Assembly: GCA_964017185.1 (NCBI GenBank)
Contig: OZ024880.1
Span: forward strand, 46,885,071 to 46,949,070
Direction of reading: 5' to 3'
Source of the DNA: Rugalucina vietnamica
Lineage: Eukaryota > Mollusca > Bivalvia > Lucinida > Lucinidae
DNA: 64,000 nt
Shown piece by piece: positions 32,769 to 45,312 of this stretch (within the stretch, counting starts at the first letter, position 1; each line of letters opens with the position of its first letter). The position numbers were made by a program, and so were the translations under genes. The notes beneath the pieces are model-generated. The model saw nothing but the letters and a program-made list of their open reading frames with translations, made no database searches and was not told where the DNA came from.

Positions 32769-34280
32769 TTTAGCTCACCTGAGCCGTTAGGCTCACAAGG
32801 TGAGCTTATAGGATGGCAATGATCCGGCGTCCGGCGTCGTCCACCATTTTCAAAGATCTTCTTCTCTGAAACCGCTTGGCCAATTAAAGCTAAATTTTAT
32901 ATGAAGCATCTATGGGAAGTGGGAACCAATGTTTTATAAATAATCCAGGTCACATGACCAAGATGGCCGCCATGCCCATATATGGTGAAAACCCTTCAAA
33001 ATTCTTCTTCTCCGGAACCACTGGACCGATTTCAACGAAACTTGGCATGACGCATCGGGGACTGGAGTACTACGTGTATATAAATTATGACCTTTGGAGG
33101 ACCTTGACCTATTTATCGGCAAGGTCAACATAGGTCGCCCATGCATTTGAATGGGGAAAATTGTTAAAATGTTATTTGAAAGGCAAAACTTGCAGGAAAT
33201 GGGCAAATGGACTGAAGGTTGGTAATTCTGAAAAAAAAAAAAATTGGACCACAGGGGTTGGTCTGCCCCCACCCCGGGGCAATATACATGTATATTACAA
33301 AAATATTCAAAGATCTTCTTCTCTGAAACCACTTGGCCAATCAAAGCCAAATTTATAGGAATCATCTATGGGAAGGGGGAATCAATGTGTTTATATTAAA
33401 ATAATCCAGGTCACATGATCAAGATGGCCGCCATGCCTATATATGGTAAAAAGCCTTCAAAAATCTTCTCCTGAACCAATGGACCGATTTCAACGAAACT
33501 TGGCATGAAGCATCGGGGACTGAAATACTACAATGTGTTTATAAATTATGACCTTTGGGATGACCTTAACCTATTTTACGCTAAGGTCAACATAGGTCGC
33601 CAATGCATTTGAATGGGGAAAACCTTTAAAATGTCATTTAAAGTGAGTCTTGCAGAAAATGGGCAGTAGGACTGACTTTTAATGATTCTGAAAAAAATGG
33701 ACCCCAGGGGCATATTTGCCCCAACCCCGGGGCATTATACATGTATATTACCATACTATTCAAACATCTTCTCTGAAACCGCTTGGCCAATCAAAGCCAA
33801 ATTTCATGTTAAGCATCTATAGAATGGGGGAATCAATGTGTATGTAAATAATCAAGGTCACATGACGAAGATGGCCGTCATGCCCATATATGGTAAAAAC
33901 CCTTCAAAAATCTTCTCCGGAACCGGTGGACCTATTTCAAAGAAACTTGGTGTGAAGCATCTATGGCTTAAGTACTACAATGTATACATAAATCATGACC
34001 CTGTGATGACCTTGACCCAGTTTATGGCAAGGTCAACATGGGTTGACCATGCATTTAAATGGGGAAAATTGTTAAAATGTCATTTGAAGGGAAAAGCCAG
34101 CAGGAAATTGGCAAATGGACAGAATATATTGATTATTCTGAAAAAAAAAAAGAGAAGAAAATGGCCCAAGGGCTTCATCTGCCCCTGCACTGGGTTTAAA
34201 TACCACAATATTCAAACATGTTTATTGGTATATGCAGCAGATCTCAGGTGAGCGTTTACAGGACCATTGGTCCTCTTGTA
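32769..34280 (+). repeat. AGCTCACC/GGTGAGC tandem element, copy 1
   Basis: Starts TTAGCTCACCTGAGCCGTTA with GGCTCACAAGGTGAGCTTAT, ends TCTCAGGTGAGCGTTTACAG and CCATTGGTCCTCT. Three internal units of about 455 bp (from 32851, 33308 and 33761) each carry CTTGGCCAAT, GGTCACATGA, AAGATGGCCGCCATG and TGACCTTGACC-like motifs. No protein encoded. Confidence 0.9.
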
Positions 34281-34488
34281 TTGGTCCAGATTTGGTGATT
34301 TTGGTGACGACCTAATTTTAAGGTCACCATCTTGTGAAAAAATGTTAAAATTGTCTTTTCCGACGCAATACATGTATCTTGTGAACAAATGTAGGAATTC
34401 AGACCAAACTTTCACGGAAAGATTGTTTGGAAGAGACAAGAGTTTAAAACTTTCAAGGTTACCAGCCCACAAAAAATGAAATTAGCTT

Positions 34489-36496
34489 TTTAGCTCACCT
34501 GAGCCATTAGGCTCACAAGGTGAGCTTATAGGATGGCCATGATCCGGCGTCCGTCCGACGTCGTCGTCAACCATTTTCAAAGATCTTCTTCTCTGAAACG
34601 GCTTGGCCAATCAAAGCCAAATTTTATATGAAGCATCTATAGGAAGGGGGAACCAATGTATATATAAATAATCCAGGTCACATGACCAAGATGGCCGCCA
34701 TGCCCATATATGGTAAAAACCTTTAAAAATCTTCTCCAGAACCCAAAGGTCTAGGATCTTGAAACTTGGCATGTAGTTTAAGTGACTCAAGGTCCATAAT
34801 GTGTATATAAATAATGACCTTAGGATGACCTTGACCTATTTTACGGCAAGGTCAACATAGGTCGCCAATGCATTTGAATGGGGAAAACTCTTAAAATGTC
34901 ATTTAAAGTGAAAGTCTAACAGGAAATGGGCAGTAGGACTGAATATTTATGATTCTGAAAAAAATTGGACCCCAGGGGCTCATATGCCCCCACCCCGGGG
35001 CAATATACATGTATATCTCCATAATATTCAAATATCTTCTCCTCTGAAACGGCTTGGCCAATCAAAGCCAAATTTTATATGAAGCATCTAAAGGAAGTTT
35101 GAACCAATGTATATATAAATAATCCAGTTCACATGACCAAGATGGCCGCCATACCCATATATGGTAAAAACCTTTAAAAATCTTCTTCTCCAGAACCCAA
35201 AGGCCTAGGATCTTGAAACTTGGCATGTAGCATAAGTGACTCAAGATCCATAATGTATATATAAATAATGACCTTAGGATGACCTTCACCTATTTTACGG
35301 CAAGGTCAACATAGGTCGCCAATGCATTTGAATGGTGAAAACTTTTAAAATGTCATTTAAAGTAATTATCTTGCAGGAAATGGGCAGTAGGACTGAATAT
35401 TAATGATTCTGAAAAAAAAATTGACCCCAGGGCTAATATGGCCCCATCCTGGGGCAATATACATGTTTATTATATAACTATAAATAGACAGTATTTCAAA
35501 CAATGCATTCAGCCCATTGCATATTTTGTCATATTCTATGACCTGGGGTTTTTCCCATTGAATATATGTTACTAAATTCAGAACTCTCTGTGTCATTGGA
35601 AATGTACATTGATTACTGTCAAGCAGTAATGCTGATGAAGTACAAATGATGTTTATTACTGTTTAGTTTATTTGAATTTAGACTTAATGTCCCAATGAAT
35701 ATTTTTCAGTCATGCTGGGACTATATGTAAACTGTATGTATACACTAATTCATTTACAGATAAAACAGTTATTTTAAAATTATTTTTATCATGTTTGTAT
35801 AAAAAGAGTGTTATATAATAAAACAATTGTTGACTATTGAGGCATTGAATATGATGTGATATCCAACAGAGACTAACTATATTGACCTCGGCTTCGCCTC
35901 GGTCAATATTGGTAGTCTCTGTTGGATATCACATCATATTCAATGACTCAATAGTCAATAATTGTATAATATTGCCATAATATTCAAACTTCTTCTCCTC
36001 TGAAACTGCTTGGCCAATCAAAGCCAAATTTTATGTGAAGCATCAATAGGAAGGGGTAACCAATGCGTATATAAATAATCCAGGTCACATGACCAAGATG
36101 GCCGCCATGCCCATATATGGTAAAAACCCTTAAAAATCTTCTTCTCTGGAACTGGTGGACCGATTTCAAAGAAACTTGGCATGAAGCATCAATGGCTTAA
36201 GTACTACAATGTGTAAATAAATCATGACTCTGTGGTGACCTTGACCTATTTTACGACAAGGACAACATAGGTCGCCTATGCATTTGAATGGGGAAAATTG
36301 TTAAAATGTCATTTGAAGGGAAAAGCCAGCAGAAAATGGGCAAATGGACAGAATATTGATTATTTTGAAAAAAGAAAATGGCCCAAGGGCTTCATCTACC
36401 CCTACACTGGGGTTAAATACAAAAATATTCAAACATGTTTATTGGTATATGCAGCAAATCTCAGGTGAGCGTTTATAGGACCATTGGTGCTCTGGT
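34489..36496 (+). repeat. AGCTCACC/GGTGAGC tandem element, copy 2
   Basis: Same ends and internal units as copy 1, interrupted at about 35470-35965 by AT-rich DNA and a long hairpin. It abuts copy 3 head to tail at 36496/36497. Confidence 0.9.
35823..35965. repeat. Long near-perfect hairpin in copy 2
   Basis: Arms of about 65 bp: ACAATTGTTGACTATTGAGG and GATGTGATATCCAACAGAGA are mirrored to the right around CCTCGGCTTCGCCTCGG. Confidence 0.9.
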
Positions 36497-36897
36497 TTAG
36501 CTCACCTGAGAAAAGGCTCACAGGCGAGCTTATAGTATACCCATGCTCCGTCGTCGTCGTCGTTGTTGTTGCCCACAATGTTCAAACGTCTTCTCCTCTG
36601 AAACTGCTGGGCCAATCAAAGCCAAACTTCATGTGGAGCATCCTTAGGAAGGGGAACGAAAGTTTGTATAAATGGTCCAGGTCATATGACCAAGATGGCC
36701 GCCATGGTTATAAATAGCAAAAACCTTTAAAATTAATCTTCTGCAGAACAAAAGGGCCTATGAACTTGAAACTTGGCATGAAGCATCAGGGAGAGAAGCT
36801 CTACAAAATTTATATAAATCATGACCCTGTGATGACCTTGACCTATTTTACGGCAAGGTCGACATAGGTCGCCCATGCATTTGAATGGGGGAAATTT
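36497..36897 (+). repeat. AGCTCACC/GGTGAGC element copy 3, left half
   Basis: Starts TTAGCTCACCTGAGAAAAGG and stops inside the first unit at GAATGGGGGAAATTT. Diagnostic variants TATAAATAGCAAAAACCTTT and ATGTGGAGCATC are shared with 50880-51968 but not with copies 1 and 2. Confidence 0.85.
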
Positions 36898-36959
36898 TTA
36901 TGCCCATGCCCCCGACTTCGAAGAAGTTGAGGGGGCATATTGGTTTGGGTCTGTCCGTG

Positions 36960-36992
<33 letters not shown>

Positions 36993-37676
36993 TGTGATGT
37001 GTGAGCACTCGGTCAGGAACCATTAGAGCTAGGATCTTGAAATTTGGTATGTAGTTTGTATATAAAAATTAAGAGGACCCGTATTTTTTCTTTCAGGTAA
37101 ATTCAAGGGGCTAGGGGCCCATTCTGTGAGAGTTATTTCCCTTTTTAATTCTTGATAAAGTGAATAGATAGTGGGTACCTTGTGTGCGCGACTCCTCCTA
37201 CAGTTTTATTCCGATTCTCTTGAAACTTTAGTAAATTACAGATGTTGTGACCATACATTGAAGATATGCATGTGGTTTGGATATAATCCTCAGATTAATT
37301 TTTGTCACTTTTTTCGCAATTTGAACTTAGCCATTTTTCGGGCATTTTCACAATGAAAGTGAATGGGCAGTGAGTACCTTGTGTGCGCAACTACTCCTAC
37401 AGTTTCATGCCAATTCATTTAAAACTTTACATGTGTTATGGGCATGGTCTGAAGATATGCATGTGGTTTGGATATGATCCTTGGATTATTTTTTGTCATT
37501 TTTTTCACAATTTGAACTTAGTCATTTTTTCGGGCATTTTAGTGAATGGATAGAGGGTAACTCCTCCTACAATTTTATACCGATATTTTTGAAACTTTGC
37601 AGACATTGTGACTATGCTTTGAAGATATGCATGTGGTTTGGATAGACTCCTCAGATTAATTTTTGTCACTTTTTCT
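36898..37676 (+). mobile_element. ATGCCCCC-ended element, left part with ~190-bp tandem units
   Basis: Follows TTA (36898-36900). Starts TGCCCATGCCCCCGAC, then a short mirrored GAAGAAGTTGAGGGGGCAT, a CAGTCAGTCAGT run, and about three units marked by GAAGATATGCATGTGGTTTG. The right end of the family appears at about 50786-50879. Confidence 0.75.
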
Positions 37677-38540
37677 AGGCGGAATAATTCATTAAATATC
37701 AATTAATGGAAAAGAAACTGTCCTATCAATTAATTGATAAGGGGTTTTTCGGTATTAGTATAAGAAGCTCTATTTGGAAGCGGAAAAAAAGGCTCAATAC
37801 GGGGTGCTGGAAATTATCTAAAGCTAGTTCTTCTTGGGTTTGTAGCGAATTGTTTAATTACAGCTTGTTGATATATCACGTAAACATATTTGAATGATTT
37901 TTCTTTGTTCTTAACAGTTTTCTTGTTTATTTACTTGTTTATTTACTTGTCACTTTTACTTATGTACTTGTTCTGTCTATTTTCATGGTCAATCTGTTTT
38001 CCCTGTATGGGGCCTCTATTTGCCTCTCTACAGCCTAAAACAAAATGTCTGCCATTACTTTTTACCTGAATCAATTAGAAATATTTTTTTGTTTTATTAG
38101 TTACTGGATATCAGTTTTGTCAAATCAGAGGATAGGGAGAAGGATTAATGTGCTTAGTTTTTCTAACAATAGTTCTTATTAATGAGATTTATTTTGCTTC
38201 ATGTAAATCATTGACTCATAGACTGTGACTGTATAAGCTGACCTACTTTTCATCAAGGAGTTTCCACACGTAGAAAGTCCTTGTTTTCATCAATAACTTG
38301 ACAAAGGAATTTCTACTAAAAAAATAGGTAAAGTCACTTGCATGGTTTGTCAGATGTATAATATCTTGATATATTTATTATGAAGTTTTTCTTTGTTTAC
38401 CATTGCTGCTTTTCTGAATCTGAATAGTTTACTGGTGAGACGCCAATTGACAATATTTCACCAGGGTTTAAGACTTTCATATACCGGTAGGTACCGTAGA
38501 TTATCAAATCCACCATTTTCTAGATTGCGCATTTTCTAGA
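37677..38540. other. No gene seen
   Basis: Start of the DNA separating the two parts of the ATGCCCCC element. AT-rich, nothing recognised. Confidence 0.4.
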
Positions 38541-38550
38541 ATGTCTCATT

Positions 38551-40740
38551 GTGAACGGCAAGGAAATGAGTTCTGCAGATGAACAACGTTTAGCATTCGC
38601 GAGATACTATGAAGACCTTTCTATTCCAAAAGATGATGGCTATGACTCAGCTTATCTGGATTTGTGCACAGTACGTCATAAACTGATCTCTGAGCTGTGT
38701 GAAGAAAATCGTGACTCAATAGATCCATTTACGGTCAAGGACATAACAGACGCTATTTCAAAATTGAACAATAAAAAAGCCCCTGATGAATTTGCCGCTG
38801 AACATCTAAAATACTCTAGTGTGACATTTGTCGAGGAAATCACGGATATATTTAATCAGATACTGAATACTAGAACTGTTCCTCAGTCGTTCAAAACTGG
38901 AATATTAACTCCTGTATTAAAGAAATCAAAAGACTCAACAAATCTTGATAATTATCGAGGGATTACTGTTACCCCAATCCTAGGGAAGCTTTTTGAAAGT
39001 GTGTTATTACCCAGACTGGCTGCGTCATTCGATCAATCGTCTCTTCAGTTCGGTTTCACCAAAGGATTATCTCCAGTGATGGCTGCATTGATTGTTTCTG
39101 AGGCTAGGGCGGAGGTTAAAATGAACACTTACGAACCATTATTCCCAGTGACGTTAGACGCCCGTAAGGCGTTCGACGTCGTGAGTCATACAATATTGCT
39201 CGACAAGTTATATGAATGTGGAATTCATCCAGCCTTATGGTCTATCGTTAAAGACTTATACACTGGACTTACTACTAAAGTCAAATGGTTAGGTGAATTG
39301 AGTGAACATTTTAATGTGCGTCAAGGCGTGCGTCAGGGAGCAGTCTTGTCACCGTTCCTGTATAAGACTTACATCAACCCTTGTCTGAAAGAACTTAAAC
39401 AGAATCGGCTAGGATTATTCATAGGCGGTACATACTGTGGCTGCCCAACATGTGCAGATGATTTAGCATTATTGTCGAAATACGAAAATGAACTCCAGAT
39501 TATGACAAATGTTGTAAAAAGGCATGCAAAAAAGGATCATGTGACCATACATCCTGATAAGTCAAATGTAGTTTTACTAAACGGACATAAGTCAATCTCA
39601 AAAAAGAATTATTCTCTGGATCTGAATGGAAAAGCTGTAAAACTATCTCCAAATACAACTCACTTAGGAATACTTCGTTCTGAAACAAATGAAAATGTCA
39701 TCAATATAGAGGAACGCCTCAAACTAGGTCGACGAACATTATATGCTCTGATAAACACCGGTGTGCATGGCTCAAACGGATTGAACCCCGCAGTTTCATA
39801 CAAGATCTATCAGTGCTATGTTGTTCCAAGACTGTTGTTCGGATTGGAAGTGTTACCTATCACACATACTCAAATACAACTGCTATCAAAGTTTCATATA
39901 GAAAATCTCAAGCGATTTCAATCTTTACCAACTAGAACTGCTACATGTGCGGTGTACCTGTTATTAGGTGCACTCCCAATTGAAGCTGAACTCCACAAAA
40001 GACAGTTGAGTCTCCTATACAACTTGTTAGTATCAACAAACGAGACTATTGTGCAATTGAACAATCGTCAAATAGCGATAAACCTTGACAACACTCTCAG
40101 TTTCTACAGTAGAGTGCACAGGACTTTGAATCAATACCAGTTGCCAAGTATTCAAGATTTACAAACTGAAATCCCATCAAGAGAACAATGGAAACATAGA
40201 GTGAAACAAGCAGTTAATAAATTCTGGACTGATTCTCTGACAACAGAAGCAGACGAAAAATCAACATTGTGTAATCTAAGTACAAGGTTCATGAAAATTG
40301 GTCACACTCATCCGTTATGGACTTCTCTTGAATCATCAGTGTCAGATGTAAGAAAGGGAATAACGAAATGCAGAATGATCACAGGGACATATATGTTGCA
40401 ATCGATCAAATCAAAATTCAGTAAATCTCCAGTTGACGCGATTTGTAAATGTTGCGGCCTTGACAACGAAGATCTGCCACATATGTTGCTGGAATGTCCT
40501 GCATTATTAGTTCCTAGAAAACAGTTTTACCCTGATATTAAATCCATGGTCATTGACATTATTGGAGAAGAACAGTGGAAGAACAAATTCTCAAATAGAA
40601 AACAGTTAGTTAAGCTTATCCTGGACTGCTCCAGTTATCCTGAAATTAGAGACAGTGAAAACTATGTTAAACTTCAAAGAGTGTCAACGAACTTATGCCA
40701 CAGGCTCCACCTAGTAAGGCTTAATAAACTGGCATTGTGA
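38551..40740 (+). CDS. Non-LTR retrotransposon reverse transcriptase (intact ORF, endonuclease part missing)
   Basis: 729 codons. Reverse transcriptase blocks in order: linker DAISKLNNKKAPDEF (~70), FKTGILTPVLKK and LDNYRGITVTPILGKLFE (~115-150), QFGFTKGLSP (~168), LDARKAFDVVSH with catalytic Asp (~203), RQGVRQGAVLSPFLYK (~260), the CADD catalytic box in TCADDLALLS (~300), IHPDKSNVV (~335). A C-terminal zinc motif, CKCCGLDNEDLPHMLLEC (CCHC, ~630-650), is typical of jockey/CR1-like LINEs. The residues before the first Met (IVNGKEMSS) still read as LINE linker, and no APE endonuclease lies upstream, so the copy is 5'-truncated at about 38540. The frame has no stops or frameshifts, which suggests a recent insertion. 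Function: target-primed reverse transcription of its own RNA. Not a host gene. Confidence 0.93.
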   Translation: MNGKEMSSADEQRLAFARYYEDLSIPKDDGYDSAYLDLCTVRHKLISELCEENRDSIDPFTVKDITDAISKLNNKKAPDEFAAEHLKYSSVTFVEEITDIFNQILNTRTVPQSFKTGILTPVLKKSKDSTNLDNYRGITVTPILGKLFESVLLPRLAASFDQSSLQFGFTKGLSPVMAALIVSEARAEVKMNTYEPLFPVTLDARKAFDVVSHTILLDKLYECGIHPALWSIVKDLYTGLTTKVKWLGELSEHFNVRQGVRQGAVLSPFLYKTYINPCLKELKQNRLGLFIGGTYCGCPTCADDLALLSKYENELQIMTNVVKRHAKKDHVTIHPDKSNVVLLNGHKSISKKNYSLDLNGKAVKLSPNTTHLGILRSETNENVINIEERLKLGRRTLYALINTGVHGSNGLNPAVSYKIYQCYVVPRLLFGLEVLPITHTQIQLLSKFHIENLKRFQSLPTRTATCAVYLLLGALPIEAELHKRQLSLLYNLLVSTNETIVQLNNRQIAINLDNTLSFYSRVHRTLNQYQLPSIQDLQTEIPSREQWKHRVKQAVNKFWTDSLTTEADEKSTLCNLSTRFMKIGHTHPLWTSLESSVSDVRKGITKCRMITGTYMLQSIKSKFSKSPVDAICKCCGLDNEDLPHMLLECPALLVPRKQFYPDIKSMVIDIIGEEQWKNKFSNRKQLVKLILDCSSYPEIRDSENYVKLQRVSTNLCHRLHLVRLNKLAL

Positions 40741-40990
40741 GTGTGGTATTTGAAAAGACTTCCAAGTGTAGATATATGTATAGAATAGGTGTAAATAATT
40801 CCCTTCGCCTCGAACAACAAACCTATTATGAACTTTTAATGTATATATGCGCTCAAGAAGATCAGAAGCAAATACACCACCTACATTCTACAAGACTTCG
40901 TCTTGGTGTCCCTCAACAGGGAGTTTATACGGATATAAAGAAGAAAGATTGATGTTTACCTTACGTGAAAAAAGAAAAGATTAAAGAAAT
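40741..40990 (+). other. Probable LINE 3' region
   Basis: Follows the RT stop. A 71-codon open frame overlaps the stop of the RT but is not a known domain. A purine-rich AAAAAAGAAAAGATTAAAGA stretch at about 40968-40988 could be the tail. Confidence 0.4.
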
Positions 40991-43100
40991 GTGAGTTTAA
41001 AACTGTATCCCTCTTTCTATTTATAAATGATTGTCAATGCAGAGAACTGTTGAATATTTGGAAATAAAATTGTGGGATATTTCATGATTTTTAGGTCACC
41101 AGGTGACTATTTCTTGCAAAAAAGTATTCTGTCTGTATATAAAAGTACAAGCTTTTCAAAAAAGCTTGTCAAAAAAAGCTTGTCATCAGAATCAATAGTT
41201 TACTTGTGAAACTTTAAATTGACTGACAATACCACACCAGGGGGATGAGGCTTGACCGGTCGGGATTAGTTCTGAGCTCTCACCATGCTCACAAGAAAAG
41301 TAAATCTAAGACACTGATACACAATCATCACCTGCAGGGATTATTCTGGCATTCAGTTGCGTCTCCTGAAGTTGCGCAGCACATGGACAGCACATGTCGA
41401 ATTTTTTAATGTGTGAAAGTTTACACATTGTTTGTTTCATGTATTAACATTTTGTCGACAAACTTCATTATATAAATCAAAATGTAAAATAAGATAGACT
41501 GAACAGAACAGACTGTAAAAGTTTAAAAGTAAAACATACATGCCTTTCAATTTGTTTATCTAGTGTATTGCATTTTCCTATTTAAATCCATTGGGCTGCT
41601 CTATTTATAATATCTTGTCAGTCAAGCAAAAAGAGGATTATTTGTTTTATTCAGAATGAGCTTCTCTTCTAATCCATACAGTCAAAAAATGCCTAGGTGC
41701 ACAACTCCAGGGACAGCATGGCTTTAAAAACGGGTACAGGGTCCAACTGAATTGGGAATTTTTGATCGGTCAATGTCTGAAATTGGGAATTTTTTAATTG
41801 GTTGAGGAAACAAATTGAGAAATTTGACATCCTCTTGAATTCTCAGGGCCATTGCAGCGTTCTACAAAGTGGTCTAGTGAAAACAAGATCAAGTGCCTTA
41901 GGGACGAGGGGGGGGGGGAGTAAGAGAGTGGGGTTTCCCCTTCTCGTAAGGGGGATTCGGCCGATCTCTCCCGAGAAATATATTTTTATTTATTGATGCT
42001 TCTGAACGCATTCTGTATGTATCTTTGTCTTTGAATTAAACTAGTTTTTGTTGACAAAAATGACCGATATTCAAATATAATATGAAAAAATAAAGAAGAG
42101 CTAAAATACTGATATGAATTTTCATATTTTTGGGGTTTCCAGAAAAATTGCCCCACTCATTGGGACCATGAGAAATAGATAGGCTGCTCGTGCCTCCAAG
42201 CAAAGCCTGTTATCAGCTGCCCGACCATCTGGTCACTACTTATACAGCTAAGCTCAGTGGTCTGAGTATGCCTATGAAACGTGATTAAGTCAAATTTGTT
42301 ATTATATTCAAAGCACATTTCGGATGTCAGGCATGTTGATTAGAAGTCCCATAAAAAGGAAGAAATATCATGTCATGATCATAGCTGTTGACTGGGACGT
42401 AAAATGTCAAATCAAACAAATTTTCCAGTAAAGGACTAGGGCATTTAACTCCTGATTTTGGTCTCAGATTTGGCTAAAAATTAAATTTTGGAATTTAGGT
42501 GAGAAAACTATTCCTTAAAACAGTCATATGTCTCCTGTATTAAAAACAAGAACAAATACTGCATTTATCCTACAAGCATTGCCATGGCAAGCCCCAGAAG
42601 AACCATATATAGAGCACATTTTGCACTTTTTGGTCTACTTTTGACAATTTCTGAACACATAAGTGCCAGCCCACACGACCAACAAAATGATACTTAGCAA
42701 CCAATATCTCTGGATGATACTTCATAATTATTTCATAATAAGACATTTTTATTCGCATGGGCTGGAAGTTGAAAATGATATTGAAAAAAGGACCCAAAAT
42801 TGTAAAAAAATGGTATGTATATATGCTTTTCGGAGCATTGCCATGGCAACATGTGTAATTTGAATGTGATAGTTCTGCTAGAATTTATAAGCAAGGACCT
42901 ATATACTTCTCTCCTCAAAGTTGCAAAATTCAATTTTTTACCAAAGCATGAGGCCGAAATCAGGCCTTAAATTCCCTAGGCCTTTGAACAATTATTTTAT
43001 GGATATTTTTGTGGGAACATTGTTTGTTTTAGATTTCGGTATATTTTTGGGTTATGTGACAAAAAAGGAATATATATATATATTAGGTTTTAACTTCAAT
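40991..43100. other. No gene seen
   Basis: AT-rich, with a G homopolymer at about 41910-41918. Short open frames on both strands have no recognisable protein. Confidence 0.45.
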
Positions 43101-43104
43101 ATTT

Positions 43105-43275
43105 GACTCTCTATTCACCATTTTTGCATTATCGGCTGGTTACCTGCTGACAAAAATCAATATTGGAAAAACAGGTAACCAGAAACCCCCCTCAGGGGGG
43201 TTCTGGTTATCTGTATTTCCAATATTGATTTTTTTAAAGCTGGGAACCAACGGATAATGCAAAAAAGGTGAATGA
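43105..43275. repeat. Foldback element
   Basis: TTGCATTATCGGCTGGTTAC, AAAAATCAATATTGGAAA and GGTAACCAGAAACCCCCC are mirrored to the right, ending GGATAATGCAAAAAAGG. Confidence 0.85.
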
Positions 43276-43363
43276 ATCTCATGAGGCGGTGGCACAACAA
43301 TTTTATTACGACTATGATATATCGCTTAGCTGAACATAACTCTTTACAAATGACGAATCTAAC

Positions 43364-44093
43364 AGTCTGTTTAGACGGGTTCGAACCAGGTCTGATCTAT
43401 ATTGGACCGGTCCAAGTTAGTCCGGAATAAATCTATCTTGCTGTTTACATTGAATTATTTAGATCGGAACAAATGACTCACAATATTCAGCGCACTAGAT
43501 ATAAGCTGTTAGAAAGAACCTATTTTAATACATGTATGACTTGCATATCTCATATACTAAATCAAAGTATGTCGCGGGAAAACGCTCAGTTTTTCGATTA
43601 TTTAAGCTGTGCATTCTAAACTATAGACAAATAACCGTAGGTGCATAAAATAAACATGACTGTCTGTAAACAGTTTAATATAATTTGATTAATTCCATTG
43701 CAAGTATTTTGCAAGATCTTTCTCCAATTATATTTTTATGGTACCGGCGTACGTCAGTCGGAAAAAATGTGTGAAACTGGACTTTTGCGGGAAAATCTGA
43801 GTAAATACACAACCTTCATTTGGCACAGTTTCATTACTCAGAAATTTTGTGCAAATTTCCAGATTGTCTAAAATCAATATTGATTCTAAGTTGGACCGAA
43901 CCAAAGCGTTTAGACGGAATATTTGTACCGAACCAGGATCAGAACATGATTTGGACCGGACCAGGTCCTAGGTTATGTACCGGGCCAAGTTGGACCGTTC
44001 CAAAATTTTGGAGCGAACCAAATGTGTTCGTCTAAACACTTGGACCGAACCAGGTCCGGTCCTGGTTCGGAACAAATTTGTCGTGTAAACAGC
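43364..44093. mobile_element. Probable MITE with GTTTAGACG / CGTGTAAAC ends
   Basis: TGTTTAGACGGGTTCGAACC at the left and GTTCGGAACAAATTTGTCGT with GTAAACA at the right. Internal TTGGACCGAACCAGG motifs repeat in both orientations. Confidence 0.6.
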
Positions 44094-44601
44094 ATATAAT
44101 TAACAAGGTGTCGTTTCAATGATAGTACTGTTTTTACACAATTTGTGATTCCTTAAGGCTAAGCTGTTTATTTTTATACCTTTGCCTCGATGACACGAGA
44201 GTCAAGTGTTGATAATGACAATAAGATGAGATTCGTATAATGATGCCATTAAGCGGTGTTCAGAAAATACCATGCTTGGCCAAGTAAGTGGTCCGGGCGC
44301 TGGCTGGACCTGTCGCATCGACGACAACCTTGATTCTATTTTATTACCGGTGTCAGAAGATAAACAGACTTTGTTTTAATTTTCTAAAGCTGCGTCAAAG
44401 CATCTATTGGAAAGGTGGAACTGACTTGTAAAACACAGTCAGTGTGAAAACGCCTAAGCATGAAAAAAAAAAATACCCATTATTAAAATGGGCACCAGTA
44501 ATTTTTCTTCATGTTTAGGCCTTTCACATATTGGCCATTAATCTATAACATAGGAACCATCAGTATCATATTTCACACACCCCCCATGTACAATTACATA
44601 T

Positions 44602-44816
44602 GAGCCACGTCAAGAGAAAACCAGGTTTTTGTCTATGCGAAAACAAAAGCAGATCAGCTCTGCAGTAACTGCACAGCTGATCAGCATCTTTGTTTTAGTA
44701 CAATTCCATTTCTACTTATAGCAAAACTTGCTTCTGTGACTGTACAGGCTGATCAGTGTCAGACCTGGTTGGAAACCCCAAAGACCGGTTTTCTCTTGAT
44801 GCGGCTGATAGGTATT
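44602..44816 (+). mobile_element. GAGCC-MITE copy 11
   Basis: Starts GAGCCACGTCAAGAGAAAAC and ends TGATGCGGCT, with a partial central hairpin. The right terminus has lost its last bases, so no clean target duplication is visible. Confidence 0.78.
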
Positions 44817-45224
44817 TTGTTCGCTGTGTCATGTTGCTGGTATTTTCTGGTGTGTAGGTTGTGCTAGAACAGAGGGGTATTATAAACAGAGTATGAAGGA
44901 AAAGGCGTAATATCTTCAGGGTGCTTATAACCAACAGCTAGATGCAGAGAAAGCCAAACAATTGGTACCGGTAGGTTCAGAAGTTATTAGCTTTCAAAAT
45001 GAATGTTTTCTGTATCTCCGGGAGCATGGTTGCAAAGTGATAGAAAGTTGTGTTGGACTCCAGATAGAGAAGTCGGGGATTTAAGTTAGTTAATACATAT
45101 AGCCAGTCTTCGCGAAATCTTTTTATTAGCTGCATGACAGCTGTCTGGCAGACTGCATTTTGTTGCTGGACAAAACCCAATTTTGGCAGATCTATATGTT
45201 ATCATTGTAATTATGATAATTTTT

Positions 45225-45312
45225 GTTGGACTGTTGTCTGACAGAATAAAATATTTTGTCAGTCAGAATGAAATTTCGCTGGTTTTGACCAACAGACCGG
45301 CACTTTTCGTGA
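45225..45312 (-). repeat. Dispersed repeat copy (reverse of 1650-1740)
   Basis: GACAGAATAAAATATTTTGT and GGTTTTGACCAACAGACC mirror the copy near the window start. Confidence 0.7.

Noticed and set aside
32934..33365. 143-codon minus-strand frame in the tandem element
   Set aside because: Lies wholly in the AGCTCACC element; similar but broken frames appear in its other units, so it is not under coding constraint.
38551..40740. RT ORF as a domesticated host gene
   Set aside because: All standard LINE reverse transcriptase blocks and the C-terminal CCHC motif are present, so a young truncated LINE is the simpler reading.
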